Source of the DNA: Archilochus colubris
Lineage: Eukaryota; Chordata; Aves; Apodiformes; Trochilidae
Assembly: GCA_023079485.1 (NCBI GenBank)
Contig: CM041104.1
Span: forward strand, 621,676 to 685,675
Direction: 5' to 3'
Length of the DNA stretch: 64,000 nucleotides
Shown here: piece after piece, positions 1 to 13,050 of the stretch
Layout of the letters: every line of letters begins with the position of its first letter
How positions within the stretch are numbered: position 1 is the stretch's first letter
The notes under the pieces: generated by a model
The model's database searches: none
The model's input: only the letters and a program-made list of their open reading frames with translations
Told to the model about the DNA's origin: nothing
Made by a program: the position numbers and the translations under genes

Positions 1-2642
1 TTCTGGATTCAGGCTGAAGGTTTTCTCTCTCTGAGCCTGCTGAACATTTACACCTCCTGGCCTGATGTAGGTGTGCAGGTAGTCAAATGTTGATGGATGT
101 GCTGGGAATTGGGACTGTTGTGATCACACCTTGATGGGCAGGTTCTGATTGCTGTAGACACAGTGGGGCTCAGCCTGTTTTCATTTCTGATTCATTGCAT
201 AGATTTCTTCTGGAAGTTACATTTGCAGTTTGTTGGGAATGGTTGGGAATACTGGTGGGATTTGGGGATGATGTGGCCTCTGCTCTAGATTGTCGTGGTG
301 CCTGCCCCAGAGCCAGGCACCTTGTGGACCTCCTGGTGTGGTGGAGGGTGATGAAAACCCTAGGACAGCCTCTGTGCAGGGTGAGCAGAGCATCCTTTTG
401 GAAATGGGCTGGGAGAAAGCATGCTCTTGGTTTGTCCTTGAACACCAGCAAACTGGGGCTGGGTTCCTTAGTGCTTTGCTCAGGACAGAGGAGTCCACCC
501 AAGCCCAGAAGGTCCAGCAGCATCCTCAGGCCGTGGTTTAGGAAGATGAGCAACCCCAAAGTGCCACCAAGACATGGCATGAGCTTTACCATCCCCCAGA
601 ATGGTCTTGACCTGGAGGGCTGGGCCTCCTCTTTGAAGGAAAGGTTCTGTGGAGGGATGGGAGAGGATTTAGGCATCAGGTCCAGTCACAGTCTGACCTA
701 AATGCTGGGAACACTTCCTGGGCTTTCTGAGCAATGTGGTCAATGAAGACTTGAGCCAGGAGATCTGATCCTGGTTTTGGGGGAGTTTTGTTTTGTTAAG
801 AACAGAGTAACAGGACTCCATGTGAATAAAACCTGGACTTCAGCAGAGGTTGGATGGAAATTTCAGGGCACAGCCACAGTATGCACAAATCAGGACATGA
901 TGATGGAGCAGTGTCATGTTTTAAACTGGGGACTTTCCAGCTCCCAGACAGATGGATAAAAGCAGGTCCTCAGTTTCCAGTTCCTCAGGGTTTACAGTCA
1001 TGGGGTAAAGTATTTGTTTTAGTGGGGATTGTGATTGGGTTTTCCTTCTGGGAACTCATGTAGGAGGGAGGAAAAAATCAATGTGACCTGGTAAAACTTC
1101 TCACCATAGGGGTAAAAGCTCTGCTTTTGCTAGGTGGACCCTGAGAGATACAACATAAAGTAAAGAAGGATCCAGGAGTTTTACACTTCTTAACCTCATG
1201 TGGAAATCCAGTCCAGGAAACTCCAAATAACAGAGGGGTCAAGATTCACCTGAAGTTTTTCAAACCAGAATTGAGCAGTTGAAGGAAAAAGGGAATTGGG
1301 GTTTACTTATGATTTATCTAAAACTGTTTTCTGCTTCTAGCTTAATATACCAGCCCCTGGTAGTCGTGACACCTAACACAAAGCAGGACTAAAACACTCA
1401 GACATACAGATACGTTAAATAAATGGGCTGGCTAAAAACCCTTTTCTGCATGAATAAGAGAACTGCTGTGCCCTTATTCCACAGACTGGGACTTAACTCA
1501 GCAAATAAGATCACAGGATTCAGCAGTGTTGAAAAAATAGCTTACTTTTTTAATATTCCAAACATTTTAAACCAGAACACTGCTACAAGTTTGTGAAAGT
1601 TTTGTTTTGGCTGGTGGGATATTAAACAGTGCTTAAACTATGGAGCCTTCTTCTTGTACAGGGGATTTAGTGGGCATGGAGGAAAATGTCTTTTATCCTG
1701 TGTGTAGACTGCAGGGCTTGAACTGCAGCCCCAAAGTGCTTCATTTCCACAGGACCTCTGAACTCTTGGGCACTGCTGGTTGGTTGGTTGGTTTTTCATT
1801 TTTCATTTTTCAGTTATTGGAAGGGCTCAGGACAAAGGGTGATTCCAGAGGGAGCTGTGAAACTGCCTATTTCTTGGGGGACACAGAAAAAGCTGTGAAA
1901 ATATCTGTCATTCAGGCAATCAGAGAATAGCACTGAGGGTAAGCAGAGGGCTGGGGAGGATGCTGAAAGTACCCAGGAGCAGGAAGGTCACAGAAATATC
2001 TATTACTGAGTCCACCCACGGAGGGTCGGATGTGTCCCCTAGGGAGGGGACAAAGAGCATCCCGAGGGAGCTCAGGAAAAACTGAATGAATGAAATTTCC
2101 CATCTGTGTTCCCAGAAGCAGCAGGGGCTGGGAGGGAGCTGTCAGCCCTCTAATCACCTGCTCAGGTCCTTATCAGCCCTGGCAGTTCCTGTCCTCCCAG
2201 GATTAGGATGGCACTGGGTACCCCTTTAAGCTACGATCTGGTAGTGACCTTCTTAGTAGCCCGGGGGCCAAGGAAGGAAGGGATGTAACAAGTTTCTTAA
2301 TTTAGAAAAGGCCATTTAGAAAAGGCCTTGTGGGTCAGGAGGAGGTCACAGGTTGTGGTGCCTGGTACAGGCTCTGGTCTGGGGCTGCGGTGTCTGGGGT
2401 GGGGGAGACTGTGGGATGTGGTCAGTGCATCCCCAGGGGTCATGGTCAGGTCTCAAAAAGCCGGATGGTGGGACAGAGTTACCCTCTGTGCCTAGAGACC
2501 TTTGTCAAGGGCATAAACGGGCATGGGATAGCTCAGCTGTGAATCACTGTGAAGATGTGACTGTTCCTAGAGGCTCTGCAGGAGTCAGGAACCATCAGGA
2601 AGCAACCTCAGCCCTTGGGAAGGAGCAACAGTGTGTGAAGCA
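1..2642. other. No gene or repeat recognised
   Basis: Single-copy-looking DNA. 1080-1640 is somewhat AT-rich. Short open frames on both strands show no family resemblance. No CR1 tail or CpG cluster is seen. Confidence 0.6.
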
Positions 2643-2741
2643 GGGGGATCAGGGAGATCTGGGAGATCAGGGTGATCTGGGAGATCAGGGGGAGGTGGGA
2701 GATCAGGGAGATCAGGGGGAGGTGGGAGATCCGGGAGCTCC
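2643..2741 (+). repeat. 9-bp minisatellite, 11 units (GGGAGATCA type)
   Basis: Eleven contiguous 9-base units follow one another in perfect register. Variants are GGGGGATCA, GGGAGATCT, GGGTGATCT, GGGGGAGGT and GGGAGATCC. Because nine is a multiple of three, one frame reads as Gly-X-Y triplets. There is no other sign of coding. Confidence 0.9.
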
Positions 2742-3415
2742 AGGACATCCTCCCGCCAGCTCCTGGCTCTGATGTTTGCAGCCCTGACTTTGCAGCTCCA
2801 GCATTTCAGTAAGTCCTTGGTGCCTGGCACAGACTGGCTTTACCCTTTGCCTTTGGGGCTTGTTTTCTCTGCTTTTTTTTTTTTTTTTTTTTTTTTTTTC
2901 TCTTCTTTTTTTTCTTTTTAATAAGTGACCCCTTGTAGGCAGCAAGGTGTCTGCAGGGTGGATGCTGATGTGAGTAGGTGTCAGGTCTTTGTTTCTCTTC
3001 CTACTTCTGGAAGAATCCAGCATGAGCTGGATGGAGTGCAGTGATCCCCCCAGCAGCAGCATTCCTGCCCAGCACAGGGATTGCTGGGGAAGATGCAGTT
3101 CAGCAGCTCAGACCCTGTGAGCATCCCCAGGTGCTCCTGACCCCACACAGATTTGTGAAATGCAAACGTTTTCAGGAGTGCAGTAAAACTCAGTTGCCTT
3201 CAGTGGCTTCTGTGTTCTTGAAAACCCCAAAGAACAGGAGAAAAACCCCAAATAATTGGAGCTACCCTGACTTCCCAGTAGGTAGAACAAAGTATGTGGG
3301 TTTGTGTAATGAAAAAAGGAGGAAGAGGCTTCAGGGTCAGCACCAGTGCCTGCTGCAGAGCCTGGAGCCTGCGCTGAGCAGGTCAAGTGATGCCAGTGGC
3401 TGACCTGGAGCACAA
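2742..3415. other. Non-repeat DNA with a T27 tract
   Basis: Uninterrupted T from 2873 to 2899 is followed by more T/C-rich sequence to about 2922. It could be an old retroposon poly(A) tail on the minus strand or a simple repeat; no retroposon body could be recognised. The rest holds nothing identifiable. Confidence 0.6.
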
Positions 3416-3814
3416 AGAATCACAGACTGGTTTGGGTTGGAAGGGACCTTAAAGATCATCAAGTTCCAACCCCCTGCCATGGTCAGGGACACCTCCCACC
3501 AGCCCAGGGTGCTCCAAGCCTCATCCAACCTGGGCTGGAACACTGCCAGGGATGGGGCAGCCACAGCTTCTCTGGGCACCCTAGGCCACCCTCAAATGAA
3601 ATGATTTCCTCCTCATCTCCAACCTCAATCTCCCCTCTTCAAGTTCTAACCCATTCCCCTTGTCCTCTCCCTACCCCCTCGTGCCCAAAGCCCTCCCCCA
3701 GCTCTCTTGGAGCCCCTTCAGATATTGGAAGGTTGCTCTGAGCTCACCTGGGAGCCTTCTCTTCTCCAGGCTGAACAACCCCAATCCCTCAGCCTGGCTT
3801 CCCAGGGAGGAGCA
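3416..3814 (-). mobile_element. CR1 LINE 3' fragment
   Basis: Read on +, it starts with the reverse-complemented CR1 3' terminus (AGAATCACAGACTGG, then GGTTGGAAGGGACC) and continues through the conserved 3' UTR and C-terminal ORF2 remnant. It is 5'-truncated at about 400 bp, as most CR1 copies are. No intact frame remains. Confidence 0.9.
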
Positions 3815-3838
3815 GAATCATAGAATGGTTTGGGTTTC
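3815..3838 (-). mobile_element. Short CR1 3'-terminal fragment
   Basis: CAGAATCATAGAATGGTTTGG is a second CR1 3' terminus directly abutting the truncated 5' end of the preceding copy. It is either an extremely short CR1 insertion or what remains of an older one split by its neighbour. Confidence 0.65.
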
Positions 3839-6160
3839 ATTCATTCAAAACTCTCCTGCTCAGGAAAGCTGTGGGTTAATGGTACCTTCCTGAGTGATTT
3901 CTAGAGCTGAGGTTGTTTGCTGCACTCAACTAAAATGTTTGATTCTTTAAACAGCTGAGCCAGTAATTCAGAATGAAGCCTGTATCTGAGGATGAAGTTT
4001 TCTGCAAATTTTGATCTTGTCAAAATAACGTGAGAATTTAAATTGCTTGATTTGGGGATTTTGGTTGGGTTTTTTTCTTCCTTTATTTCTGGATTTGCTG
4101 TTTGAAATGATCTGTTTCTCAGAGCTTCTCAAGACTTGAAGGTTAATTCAGATTAAGGCAATGCATGAGTGGAATATGTAAAATCTTTTCCCAGATAACT
4201 GCTTGTGTAAGCATGGGCTGACATGATCACACAGGTCATTTCTTCTGCTATGGCTGAGGATAATGCCTGTGCTTAAACTTGAGGTGAAAACGTTTGCAGA
4301 ACGAATACTTAAAAAGTTCTGAGTTGCTCCAGAGGGAAGGTTTAAGCCCCCCCAGGTGTTAGAGGTCTAGCACAGGCTCTGTGTTCATGGAATGGAAACT
4401 CAGCTGGAATGAGTCTGAAGAAGTCCAGGGAGTGCCTACAGGCTTGGAGTGGGATGTGTTTTATCCACTGACACCTTAAACCCTTAGAGAACCAAACTGG
4501 TAGCCAGAAGGACTGAGGATGGGTTCTGAATGACCAGGTCCTCACCACGTTCCCTGGGTGTCCCCAGCACCCACAAGTTGTTTTCTGTCCCACAGCCCCC
4601 TTACCAGTCTGGTGCCTGCTGGAGGGAGAGGCCAGGAGAGGATTTAGTGCTGGCTGGGAATGGGTTTGAAGTCTCTGTCTCAGGGTTTGAGTTCTCCTCC
4701 AGAATTCTCCCAGGTTCCCTGGGAACTGGCTGGGATTCAGCCATCCAAGGTGTCTACAGTCAGCATGGAGGAGCTGGGCCTGAACTTCCCAGTTCTCAGC
4801 CTCCAGAAGGGAAAAGTCTGTCTGCTCCAGCTCCAGCTGGTGTGATGACCACGAGAGCTCCATGAGGTCCCAGACACTGGGGACAGGACACAATCTGAGG
4901 TACCCCAGTGCTCCTCATTCAGCTCTGTCTTCTCCTAACCAGATGCACGTTTCTGGCTGCATTGCTGAGTACTGGGAGCTGGAAAGGGAGTCAGAAAGCA
5001 GAAAGTCAAGGGATGCCTTAACATGAAAAGACAAAAATAGAGCTCTTTTTGCACATCTTTTCTCAGCTTCCCTTTGCAAGGCTGCATCAGCGTGTGCTTG
5101 ATGGGATGTGATGGCTCTAACCTTGTCAGATGCATCAAGAATGACATCTGAACAGAAGGACAGAAATAAGGGTTAGCAAGAAGTATAGAAAAGGCAAAGA
5201 GACAGATGGCCACATTCCTTCATCAATAGAAATCCAGGCCTGAGATTTGCTTGCAGCTTGGCTGGAATTGGAGATTTCAGAAAAGGAGCCCAAAAGTTGC
5301 TTATTTTCCTGTCCCCCTTCTGTAGCATTTCATCATAACACGTGTTTCTTCCATGAGAGGACCTGACCTTTCACAGGACTAACCTGAGGGATCTGGTGCT
5401 GCCTGGAGAGGAGAGGCTGTGGTGTCCTTTCCCTGGGATGCTCAGACATCCAGAGGACACTGGGTGATGCCCCCCACCCTGTGTTTATGGTAAGATGGGT
5501 GGGGTAGACTGCTGAATTTTTTATTCTAAACCCTTTTTTTTTTGTTTTCTTCCCGAGGGCAGAGGTTCAACTGAAAGTGCAGGGTCAGTGGATCAGTGAA
5601 ATGTGACCTTGGGATGTGCTGGGGGACCCTGGAGGTCTGCTCTGGGTCCCCAGGTTTCCCCTGGTAGACAAGCTCTATAGAGAGATGCTCTTGGTCATGG
5701 GCTGTTCCTACCCCCTTCCCAGGAGAGAGACACACAGGGGTGATGGTCTCATGAACATTCTCTCCTGTAGGCCACAGGAAGGCCTTACAATCAACTCTTG
5801 TTTCATCCCTCTGCATCTTTCTCTAAAAGCTTGGCTTTGCCATCTCTCTGGGAACCCCAACAAGGCACCAGCACCCTGCTCACCTCTCCTGGGTCATCTT
5901 CTGCTCTGCATTCCCCTCAAGCTTCTGCCTTGTTAGATCCTGTGGGCTGGGACTGCAGATGGGAGATGTGCCTGGGCTGCATCCAGCACAAAACCCAATG
6001 CAGGTTGGCTCTGGGCTTCCCCAAGCCTCAGCAGAAGAGCTTGGAGCAAAGCTGACAGGAGGGAATCTGTCTGGAAAAGGGGGAGCAGTGGCAGTGGGCT
6101 CTGCACCTCCCACTGCATCCCTGTCCATGGGGGATGTCTGCAATGTACTCCAATTTAATA
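3839..6160. other. No gene or repeat recognised
   Basis: A 183-residue frame on the minus strand (4342-4893) and smaller ones show no recognisable domain or codon bias. Otherwise featureless. Confidence 0.55.
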
Positions 6161-6862
6161 CAGAATCCCAGACTGGTTTGGGTTGGGAGGGACCTTAAAG
6201 CTCCCCCAGTGCCACCCCTGCCATGCTCAGGGACACCTCCCACAGCCCAGGGTGCTCCAAGCCCCATCCAACCTGGGCTGGAACACTGCCAGGGATGGGG
6301 CAGCCACAGCTTCTCTGGGCACCCTGGGACAGGGGCTCAGCACCCTCACAGGAAAGGATTTCTTCCTAGTATCTCATCTAGATCGAGTCTCTTCCCATTT
6401 AAAGCCATTCCCCCTCATCCCATCCCTCCCTGCCCTTGTCCCAAGTCCCTCCCCAGCTTTTCTGGAGCCCCTTCAGGCACTGGAAGGTGCTCTAAGGTCT
6501 CCCCATTGCTCCCTTCTCTTCTCCAGGCTGAACACCCCCAACTCTCAGCCTGGCTCCAGAGCTGCTCCAGCCCTCCCAGCAGCTCCAGGGCCTCCTCTGG
6601 ACTCACTCCAACAGCTCTGTGTCCTTCTGGTGTTGGGGACCCCAGAACTGGACCCAGCACTGCAGGGGGTCTCACCAGAACGGATCAGAAGGGAACAATC
6701 CCCTCCCTGGCACTGCTGGGGGTGCAGCCCAGGACACTGATGGTTTCTGGGCTGTCAGCACCCATTGCCAGCTCATGGGGAGCTTCTCATCACCCAACAA
6801 CCCAAGTCCTGCTCCTCAGGGCTGCTCTCAATCCTTTCTCCACCCAGACTGGATTTGTGCTT
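6161..6862 (-). mobile_element. CR1 LINE 3' fragment (about 700 bp, longest in window)
   Basis: The reverse-complemented CR1 3' end begins at CAGAATCCCAGACTGG. The body carries the family core GCCAGGGATGGGGCAGCC and extends into the ORF2 region, where CCAACAACCCAAGTCC near 6793-6808 matches the part of CR1 ORF2 encoding the end of the reverse transcriptase module. Frameshifts break the coding frame. It belongs to the same subfamily as the copies near 20.4, 21.7, 38.0, 44.6 and 55.7 kb. Confidence 0.93.
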
Positions 6863-7954
6863 TCTTCTGACACATAAAACTAAGGAATACCAAATATTTT
6901 GTTTGAATCCTCTCGTGGGGCACTGTAAAGCCTCTCTCATACTGGGTGAGTTCAGGGTGTTGTCAAAGCCATAACCTTGTTAAATGACCCTTTGTTGTTA
7001 GAAGGGTTACTAGTGATAGGAATTAATGCTTTAAAGGGCAATAGCTTCAAATGGGGTTGTATTTGGGGACATAACTGGGGATGGGAGCATTGTCCTGCTC
7101 AGCAGATTGGGGAGAAACATGGAGAGCAGAGCCCACACACACGGGGTGAAGAGTCCATCAAGAAGGAGTTCCCAGTTACCTGGTGGACTGCCCTGGGTGT
7201 CTGTGTGCCACCCCCAGCCCACCCCCACTCTGGGGAATGCAGACCCCTGGGAAGCTGGTGGGTACCCAAGTGATGCCCTGGTGAGTGGGAACCATCACCT
7301 CCCAGTGCCCCAGGGGCTGCCCCTCACTTGTCCCTGTGTGTAGCTCAAGGCAGATTTTGGTTCTGCTGTGCACCCAAGTTCCTGCTGAATCTCAGAAGCA
7401 ACACTAACAGGAGAGCTACAGGAGGTGGGAGATGACTCCGTGGGCTGTGTTTGCAGACTGAATGTGTTCATGTTAAGAAATGCACACAAAATAAGGACAG
7501 GTGGTGAGGAGGTGGAGATGGTCTGGGGAGTGGGATGCTCTGCTCTGGATCCAGCACAGGCTCCCTGTGGGACCCAGCTCTGTGCCATGCTGAGCTCAGA
7601 TTGGGCTTTGGTTGGACTGAGTCCTAATACCCTGTGTGTCTCTGCTCTGATCTGGTAAAAAGAAATGGAAATATTCCCTTTTTCTCCTGTATTTACATTG
7701 CAGCTTCCCTGGGACCTTCCCTGCTTCTTGTTTGGTACAGTGAGCTATCACTTAATGATCTAAGGTCTGGCTCAAACAGGAGCCAAAGAGAAAGTGGTTG
7801 GGGCAGAGAGAGGTCAGGGAGCCCATTTCCCTGATGTTGTTATTTATCCATCACTTTTTCTCCTGCTTCCCTTACAAACATTCAGTGCAGGCCTGCTCAG
7901 TGGGATCCAGCACTGTGTGACAACCTTGTGCTGTCCCCTGGCTGGGGGGGCTCA
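6863..7954. other. No gene or repeat recognised
   Basis: Short overlapping open frames only; no family resemblance. Confidence 0.55.
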
Positions 7955-8038
7955 GTGGTGCTGGTGTCATGGCAGGGCTCGGGATTGGATCATCTGTAAG
8001 GGCCCCTCCAACCCACACCATCCTGGGATTCTATGACT
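7955..8038 (+). mobile_element. CR1 LINE 3' tail
   Basis: A degraded CR1 end: GGATCATCTGTAAGGG, CCCCTCCAACCCACACC and the terminal GGGATTCTATGA. About 80 bp remains. Confidence 0.8.
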
Positions 8039-10143
8039 GCCAGGCTCATTCTTTCTCCACCCACCCACCTCCATCTCTGGTTGTCCCAGTGTCTGTCATG
8101 GCTTTGTTCACAGTGGAACAGCTTTGGTGTGGAAGGGTGCAGGGGGTTACCCCAGGGCAGGAGGGTGCCCTCCTTTGCACTCTGAGATGTGGCATCCAAG
8201 TTCCCAATGGCAAATGGATCCACAGGGACTTGGGTGTAGGTCTGGGCTGGCCTCATAAATCCCCTTGAGGACCTTTAGCATCCTCTTGCCCATCACCCAC
8301 AGTGTGCCTCTCCCTTGGGGCAGAGGAAGGAAACGTGGGGATCCACACCAGGCTGCAGGGGACTGCAGAGGCTGAGGATTTCCCCAGGAACTGGGGGATC
8401 CCTTCAGGGGCAGCTGCAGGGGGCATGGAGAGCCTGGGGCAAGTCCTGGAGGCAGCCAGCTTGGGTCAGAGCAGTTCACCCATTCCCTGTCTCAGCATTT
8501 GAGGTCCCCAGGTGAAGTGTCCCACACCAGTGCCCTCTCCCTGTGGAGGAGTTGATGCAAGGAGTGAGTGATTTGCAGGCAGCCAGGGGGTCACTACCCT
8601 GCAGAACATTGGTGGCAAAAGCCAAGGAGTGGAGCTTGGTGTACCAGCACCTCCACACTGCCAGCACCACCTCCTCTTCTGGGATGCTTCCTTTCCTCTT
8701 CAATAGTTTTCTGCTTCTCATACTCTTGCAAATGCATCTGCACTGTTTATCTGACCCTCACACACTGTCACAGCCTTTGCAGCCTCTGCCTTGGCTCTTA
8801 CTACAGCTCCCAAAGCCTCTTCATTGTCTGGGTCCTCTAATCTTTCTGGCAGCACCCATATTTTATGCCTTGGTTATGCCTCCCTTCCTTTAAATTAATT
8901 TTTCACACTACCTTGCTCGTCCCTGTTGCCCTCTTTTATTTAATTTATTGCTCAGTAGCCATCATAACCCCTGGGCAAGCCTTTAATTTATCTCTTCCTG
9001 CATCCCGTTGCCCCCCTCTGTCCTTTCCCTTTATTGATTTCTCCAGTTTGATTTCACCCTGTGCTTGCCAGCATCATCTCCTGCTCTTCCCTCCCCCTCT
9101 AAAATTGCTGGGATGAATTTCTTGCCCCGTTGCTGACCTTGCTGCCTTGTAATTCCTGGCCCAACAGGGCTGAGATTGCTGCTCCATGGGCTGTCCCTTT
9201 GCTTGGGCTTAGTTTCCACTCCAGCTTCCAAGTCTCTCAAAATTAATTCTGGGTCATTCCCATCCAAGTTGCCATGAGAAGGAAATGGCTCTCCAAGGAG
9301 TCTTCTCCAAACTGCAGAGGCTCAGTGGCCGTCACCTCCTGTGTGTGTCCCTCATGGAATTCCTGCAGGCAGGGTCATTCCCAGGGGCAGGAACGGGCTC
9401 CTTGGGTTGTACTCCATGAGGTTTCAGCACTGACCAATAAGTTTGTGCTTCAGCAGCTCTGGATCCATCCCGTTCTCCTGGAGATGGGAATGTGCAGCTG
9501 CACCAGCCCTGGAAAGACCTTGGCTGCTCCCACCCCTGCTCTCCTCCTGTGCTGAACCTTTTTCCTGGTCTACTCTTAAATTGTGAGGGTAATGTGGAAG
9601 GGGAGAGGAATAATGGCTTTTCTTTTGTCTTTTGACTGTCCCCTGTCTTTCCCAGCCCAGCTCACAGGAGCTGGGTGTCCACAGGCTTGGACAAAGGTGA
9701 AACCTTCAGCTTTGCTCTGTGATTATGAAGAACTGACTGCTCTTCTTTCCTACCCCCAAATAAACAAGTCCATTTATTTACAGGCGAGTTCCTGCCATCA
9801 TCACAATGGGTTTGGAATCCCCATTACTGCAGATACAGGGCTTATTTTGTCACCTTTATCAGTGTGATTTGCAGGTGAGCCCAAAAGTGGGAGAGGGTCA
9901 GAGGTGGGGACACAAAAGACAAGATCTGGAGCTGTTCCCTGCTTTCCTGTGGAACAGGGACAGGGCAGCAGCATGCTGTGGCTCAGTTTTGTGGTTATCT
10001 CCATAGTTTCCTGAGCTGTCCACAAGGAAAAAATATTGTGGTTAGATCTGTACTCATATCTATGGTGTCTGTTTTCATGGGACATTGTGTAACTGAACTG
10101 GTGACATCTGAGGAAGGACTCAGTCTGTCTGTGTCCAGACAGA
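8039..10143. other. No gene or repeat recognised
   Basis: 8690-9120 is pyrimidine-rich on the + strand. No coding or RNA feature can be supported. Confidence 0.55.
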
Positions 10144-10271
10144 CATCCCAGGCTGGATGGGGCTTGGAGCAACCTGGTCTGAAGGGCAGTGTCCCTGCTC
10201 ATGGCAGGGAGAGTTGGGATTAGAGGAGCTGTAAGGTCCCTTCCAACCCAAACCAGCCTGAGATTCTGGGG
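10144..10271 (+). mobile_element. CR1 LINE 3' tail
   Basis: CCCAGGCTGGATGGGGCTTGG through AAGGTCCCTTCCAACCC to GAGATTCTGGGG is the CR1 3' UTR in sense orientation, strongly 5'-truncated. Confidence 0.88.
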
Positions 10272-12055
10272 TTTCTAGCACTGGAGATGTTTGGGTGTAT
10301 CCCCTCCTGTCCTCCAGGCCATCATACTGGGTAAGCCCTTGAGCACATCAGTCATGGGGTATTGAGGAGAGGGGGAACCCCCAGGGCATTGCATGGGATC
10401 TCAGAGAGGCAGTGGAGGAGGTGGCCAAGCTCCAGGGCACAGCAGGAGTGGATCAGATGGTCTGTCCTGCCTGGGAAGGTCCCAGAGGCGTGTCCCCAAG
10501 AAAATAATTGAACTTTGTTGGTTTAATCGGTGGTTTTGTTACAAAGACTTGTGATTCTGCAGTGTATTGGTGTGGTTATATTTGGCTAGGAAATAAAAAA
10601 TGGGATTTATCCCACTGAAACAGTGAGTGCTGCAGGTGGGGCTGGCTGCAGTGTTCAGTGGAGGTGGGTGGGATGGGCCCCAAAAAGTGGGGATTTCTCT
10701 CCAGCCTAAGGCAGAGTTTCCTCCCTCTGCTGTGGTCTCAAGTTTAATGCCACAGCTCTTTGTTGGGATGGTTCATTCCATTGCTTCCATCCTAGTAATT
10801 CTTTTAGTTTTCTCTTTTCAGTTCTTCCTATTTTCCATTCTTCCATCTTCTGAGTTTGGTCTCATGTACTGATCAACTATGCTGTATCAGTGACATCTTT
10901 ATAAAGCACAGATCCTGTAAACTCTTAGGGAAGATCATTTTCCTGATGCTTCCAGGGAAATTTGTAGGTGTCTAAGGGGCAAGTTCTGAGCCTTTTTCCA
11001 AATGAAAAATCTCTCCTTGTCCTTCTGTGATGATTTTTATTATTGCCCAGGAACAGCAGACCAGCTTCCTTCCACCTCTCCTGCTTTGTATCTACAGACA
11101 CAGAAATAGCCTTTTTTATATCAGAAGAGCCCCCACCCTGCCCATAGAGCCCTCCACAGCAGCTTAGGCTGGGAGATTATTTTTTTTCCCACCTATAGAA
11201 GGCAACTTTAAAAGCTGATGAAGAGCATTTGGGTGATCAGTCAGTGATACAGCCATAGCCATTAGACAGGACTTGAGATTGAAACCTCAGTGTGCCCAGC
11301 TACCTAGGGAAATAGGAAGAGAGGCAGCTCCCTTTGTCATTGCAGCTTGGGCAGTGCTTAGAAACTGGAGGAGAGAGCTGTACATTATTGTTAGACTGAG
11401 ATAAAAGGGGCCTTTGCTTGATTCTTTTTGCAGTTTGTATCAAGATAGTAACTGACAGACAAGGATGTGTAAGTGTTTGGATGATTTATCTTCTATTGTG
11501 AGTTGTGGTTCTTTTGTGAAATCCCCCCAGAGCCCTCTGCCTGGTGATGGATTTGGTACATCTGCCTTCTGCCATGAATGACATCCCTTCTCCTCTCCAT
11601 GGGCTCCCTGTGGACCAGGAACTATAAATAAGCAAGAGTCCCTCTGTTTGCCAGGGGTGGGAAGCTGCACTGGGGCTTTTCCTTTGTACCTTGTAAACAA
11701 AAAAATTACAAGGAAGGGACATTGTAAGTTAAAGCCATACAGACATCAGGAGGGCACTCAGAGGCTGCTCTGTGGCACGTGGAGTGGAGTAAAAGCAAGT
11801 GGAGTTATTTTCTAGTTCAAGGAAAAAGCATAAGAGGGCACGGAGAGTTTGTGGTGAGGAACAGGCAAGAATTTCAGGGAGCTTTTTCTTTCTCATGCCC
11901 CCAAGCAGTGATTAAGCATCCGTGGCCTTGGAGGTTGAAGCCTGGATGGGCTGACAGAAGGGATGCAGTAGGAGGGGTGAAGCCTCTGGCCTGGGGCTGG
12001 AGGAAGCTGCAGTTGCCTTTTCCAGCTCTGGAAGGTTTATTGATGCCCTTTGCAC
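10272..12055. other. No gene or repeat recognised
   Basis: Unique-looking DNA, AT-rich in places (10500-11460). No feature supported. Confidence 0.55.
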
Positions 12056-12306
12056 AGAGTCACAGAACTGTTGTGGTTGGAAAAGACCTTTAAGATCATC
12101 ACATCCAACCATTAACCCAAATCTCCTGAGTCTAGTGCTACCCCATGTCCCTCAGCACCACATCTCCTGGGCTCTGAAACCCCTCCAGGAATGGGGACTC
12201 CATCACTTCCCTGGGCAGCCTGGGCCAGGGCCTGGCAACCTTTTTGGAGAAGAGTTTTCTCCTAATATCCCATCTGAGCCTTCTCTGGTGCAACATTTCC
12301 TCTTGT
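12056..12306 (-). mobile_element. CR1 LINE 3' fragment, second subfamily type
   Basis: It starts AGAGTCACAGAACTG and TTGTGGTTGGAAAAGACC and continues through AACCATTAACCC. This 3' UTR differs from the 6.2-kb type and matches the copies near 14.8, 24.3, 34.2, 45.1, 45.8, 49.9, 53.9 and 61.3 kb. Confidence 0.88.
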
Positions 12307-12914
12307 GGAGAGAACTGGGGGTTGCTGTAAGGGGTTGGTTCTGGGAGCTGGAGGTGCAGCCTGGGCAGTGCCTCCTGGGTGGGGAGCACAGGGCTTGGGG
12401 GACAGGAAGGTTTTGTGTTATTAGCAGCTATATTAGCAGCAATTATAATGATGCTATTATTGGAGATGTTGGAAAGCTTGAGGAGCAGTGTAACATTCAG
12501 GTTCTTCTCTGATTTTTGGCTTTAGGGCTCTGTGCTGAGGGGGTTCCTGCAGACACCCCTATCCCGTGGGCTCGGTGCTTGGGCACCCTTGGCCCAGGCA
12601 GGTGGCTCAGTGTCTCCTGTCCCTGCTCTTCATGAAGGACATTGAGGCCACACTGGTGTGGCCACTCCCAATGTTGCCAAAAGGAATTCCTGACCAATGG
12701 GCTATGAAAACCTCCTGGTTTGGGCAAGAAGAATGTTTTAACATTTAAGCCGGAGCTGTTCCTCTAGAATTTTCCAAGCCAGGCTCAGACAACATTACTG
12801 TCTCCTTGCAGTGACTAGGGGTGAGGGGTGCCAGTTACTCCTGGGGAGATCCTAATTGGACACCAGAACAGAATTTTTCACTATCATTAGCAGTCAGACA
12901 CTGCAATAATCTCC
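12307..12914. other. No gene or repeat recognised
   Basis: A short stretch between a CR1 and the solo LTR. Nothing identifiable. Confidence 0.55.
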
Positions 12915-13044
12915 TGTCATGGTTTAACACTGGGCTGGCAGTTAAACTGAATGCCAGATGCTCTCTATTGATCCCCTCCCCTCCCTGATAAAGAAAGAGA
13001 GAATAAGGGAGAGAGACTGATGGGCTGGAAACTGAACTACACAG

Positions 13045-13050
13045 TTTAAT
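13045..13050 (-). promoter_or_regulatory. LTR poly(A) signal ATTAAA
   Basis: ATTAAA on the minus strand, about 330 bases downstream of the LTR TATA box and 130 bases from the 3' terminus. This is the expected place for the R/U5 boundary signal. Confidence 0.5.

Noticed and set aside
2353..2772. Collagen-like gene
   Set aside because: The Gly-X-Y run is explained by a 9-base tandem repeat, and the rest of the frame is not collagen-like and has no supporting exons.
6134..6877. 247-residue + strand open frame rich in Pro and Ser
   Set aside because: Antisense translation of the CR1 at 6161-6862; the same peptide recurs at other CR1 sites.
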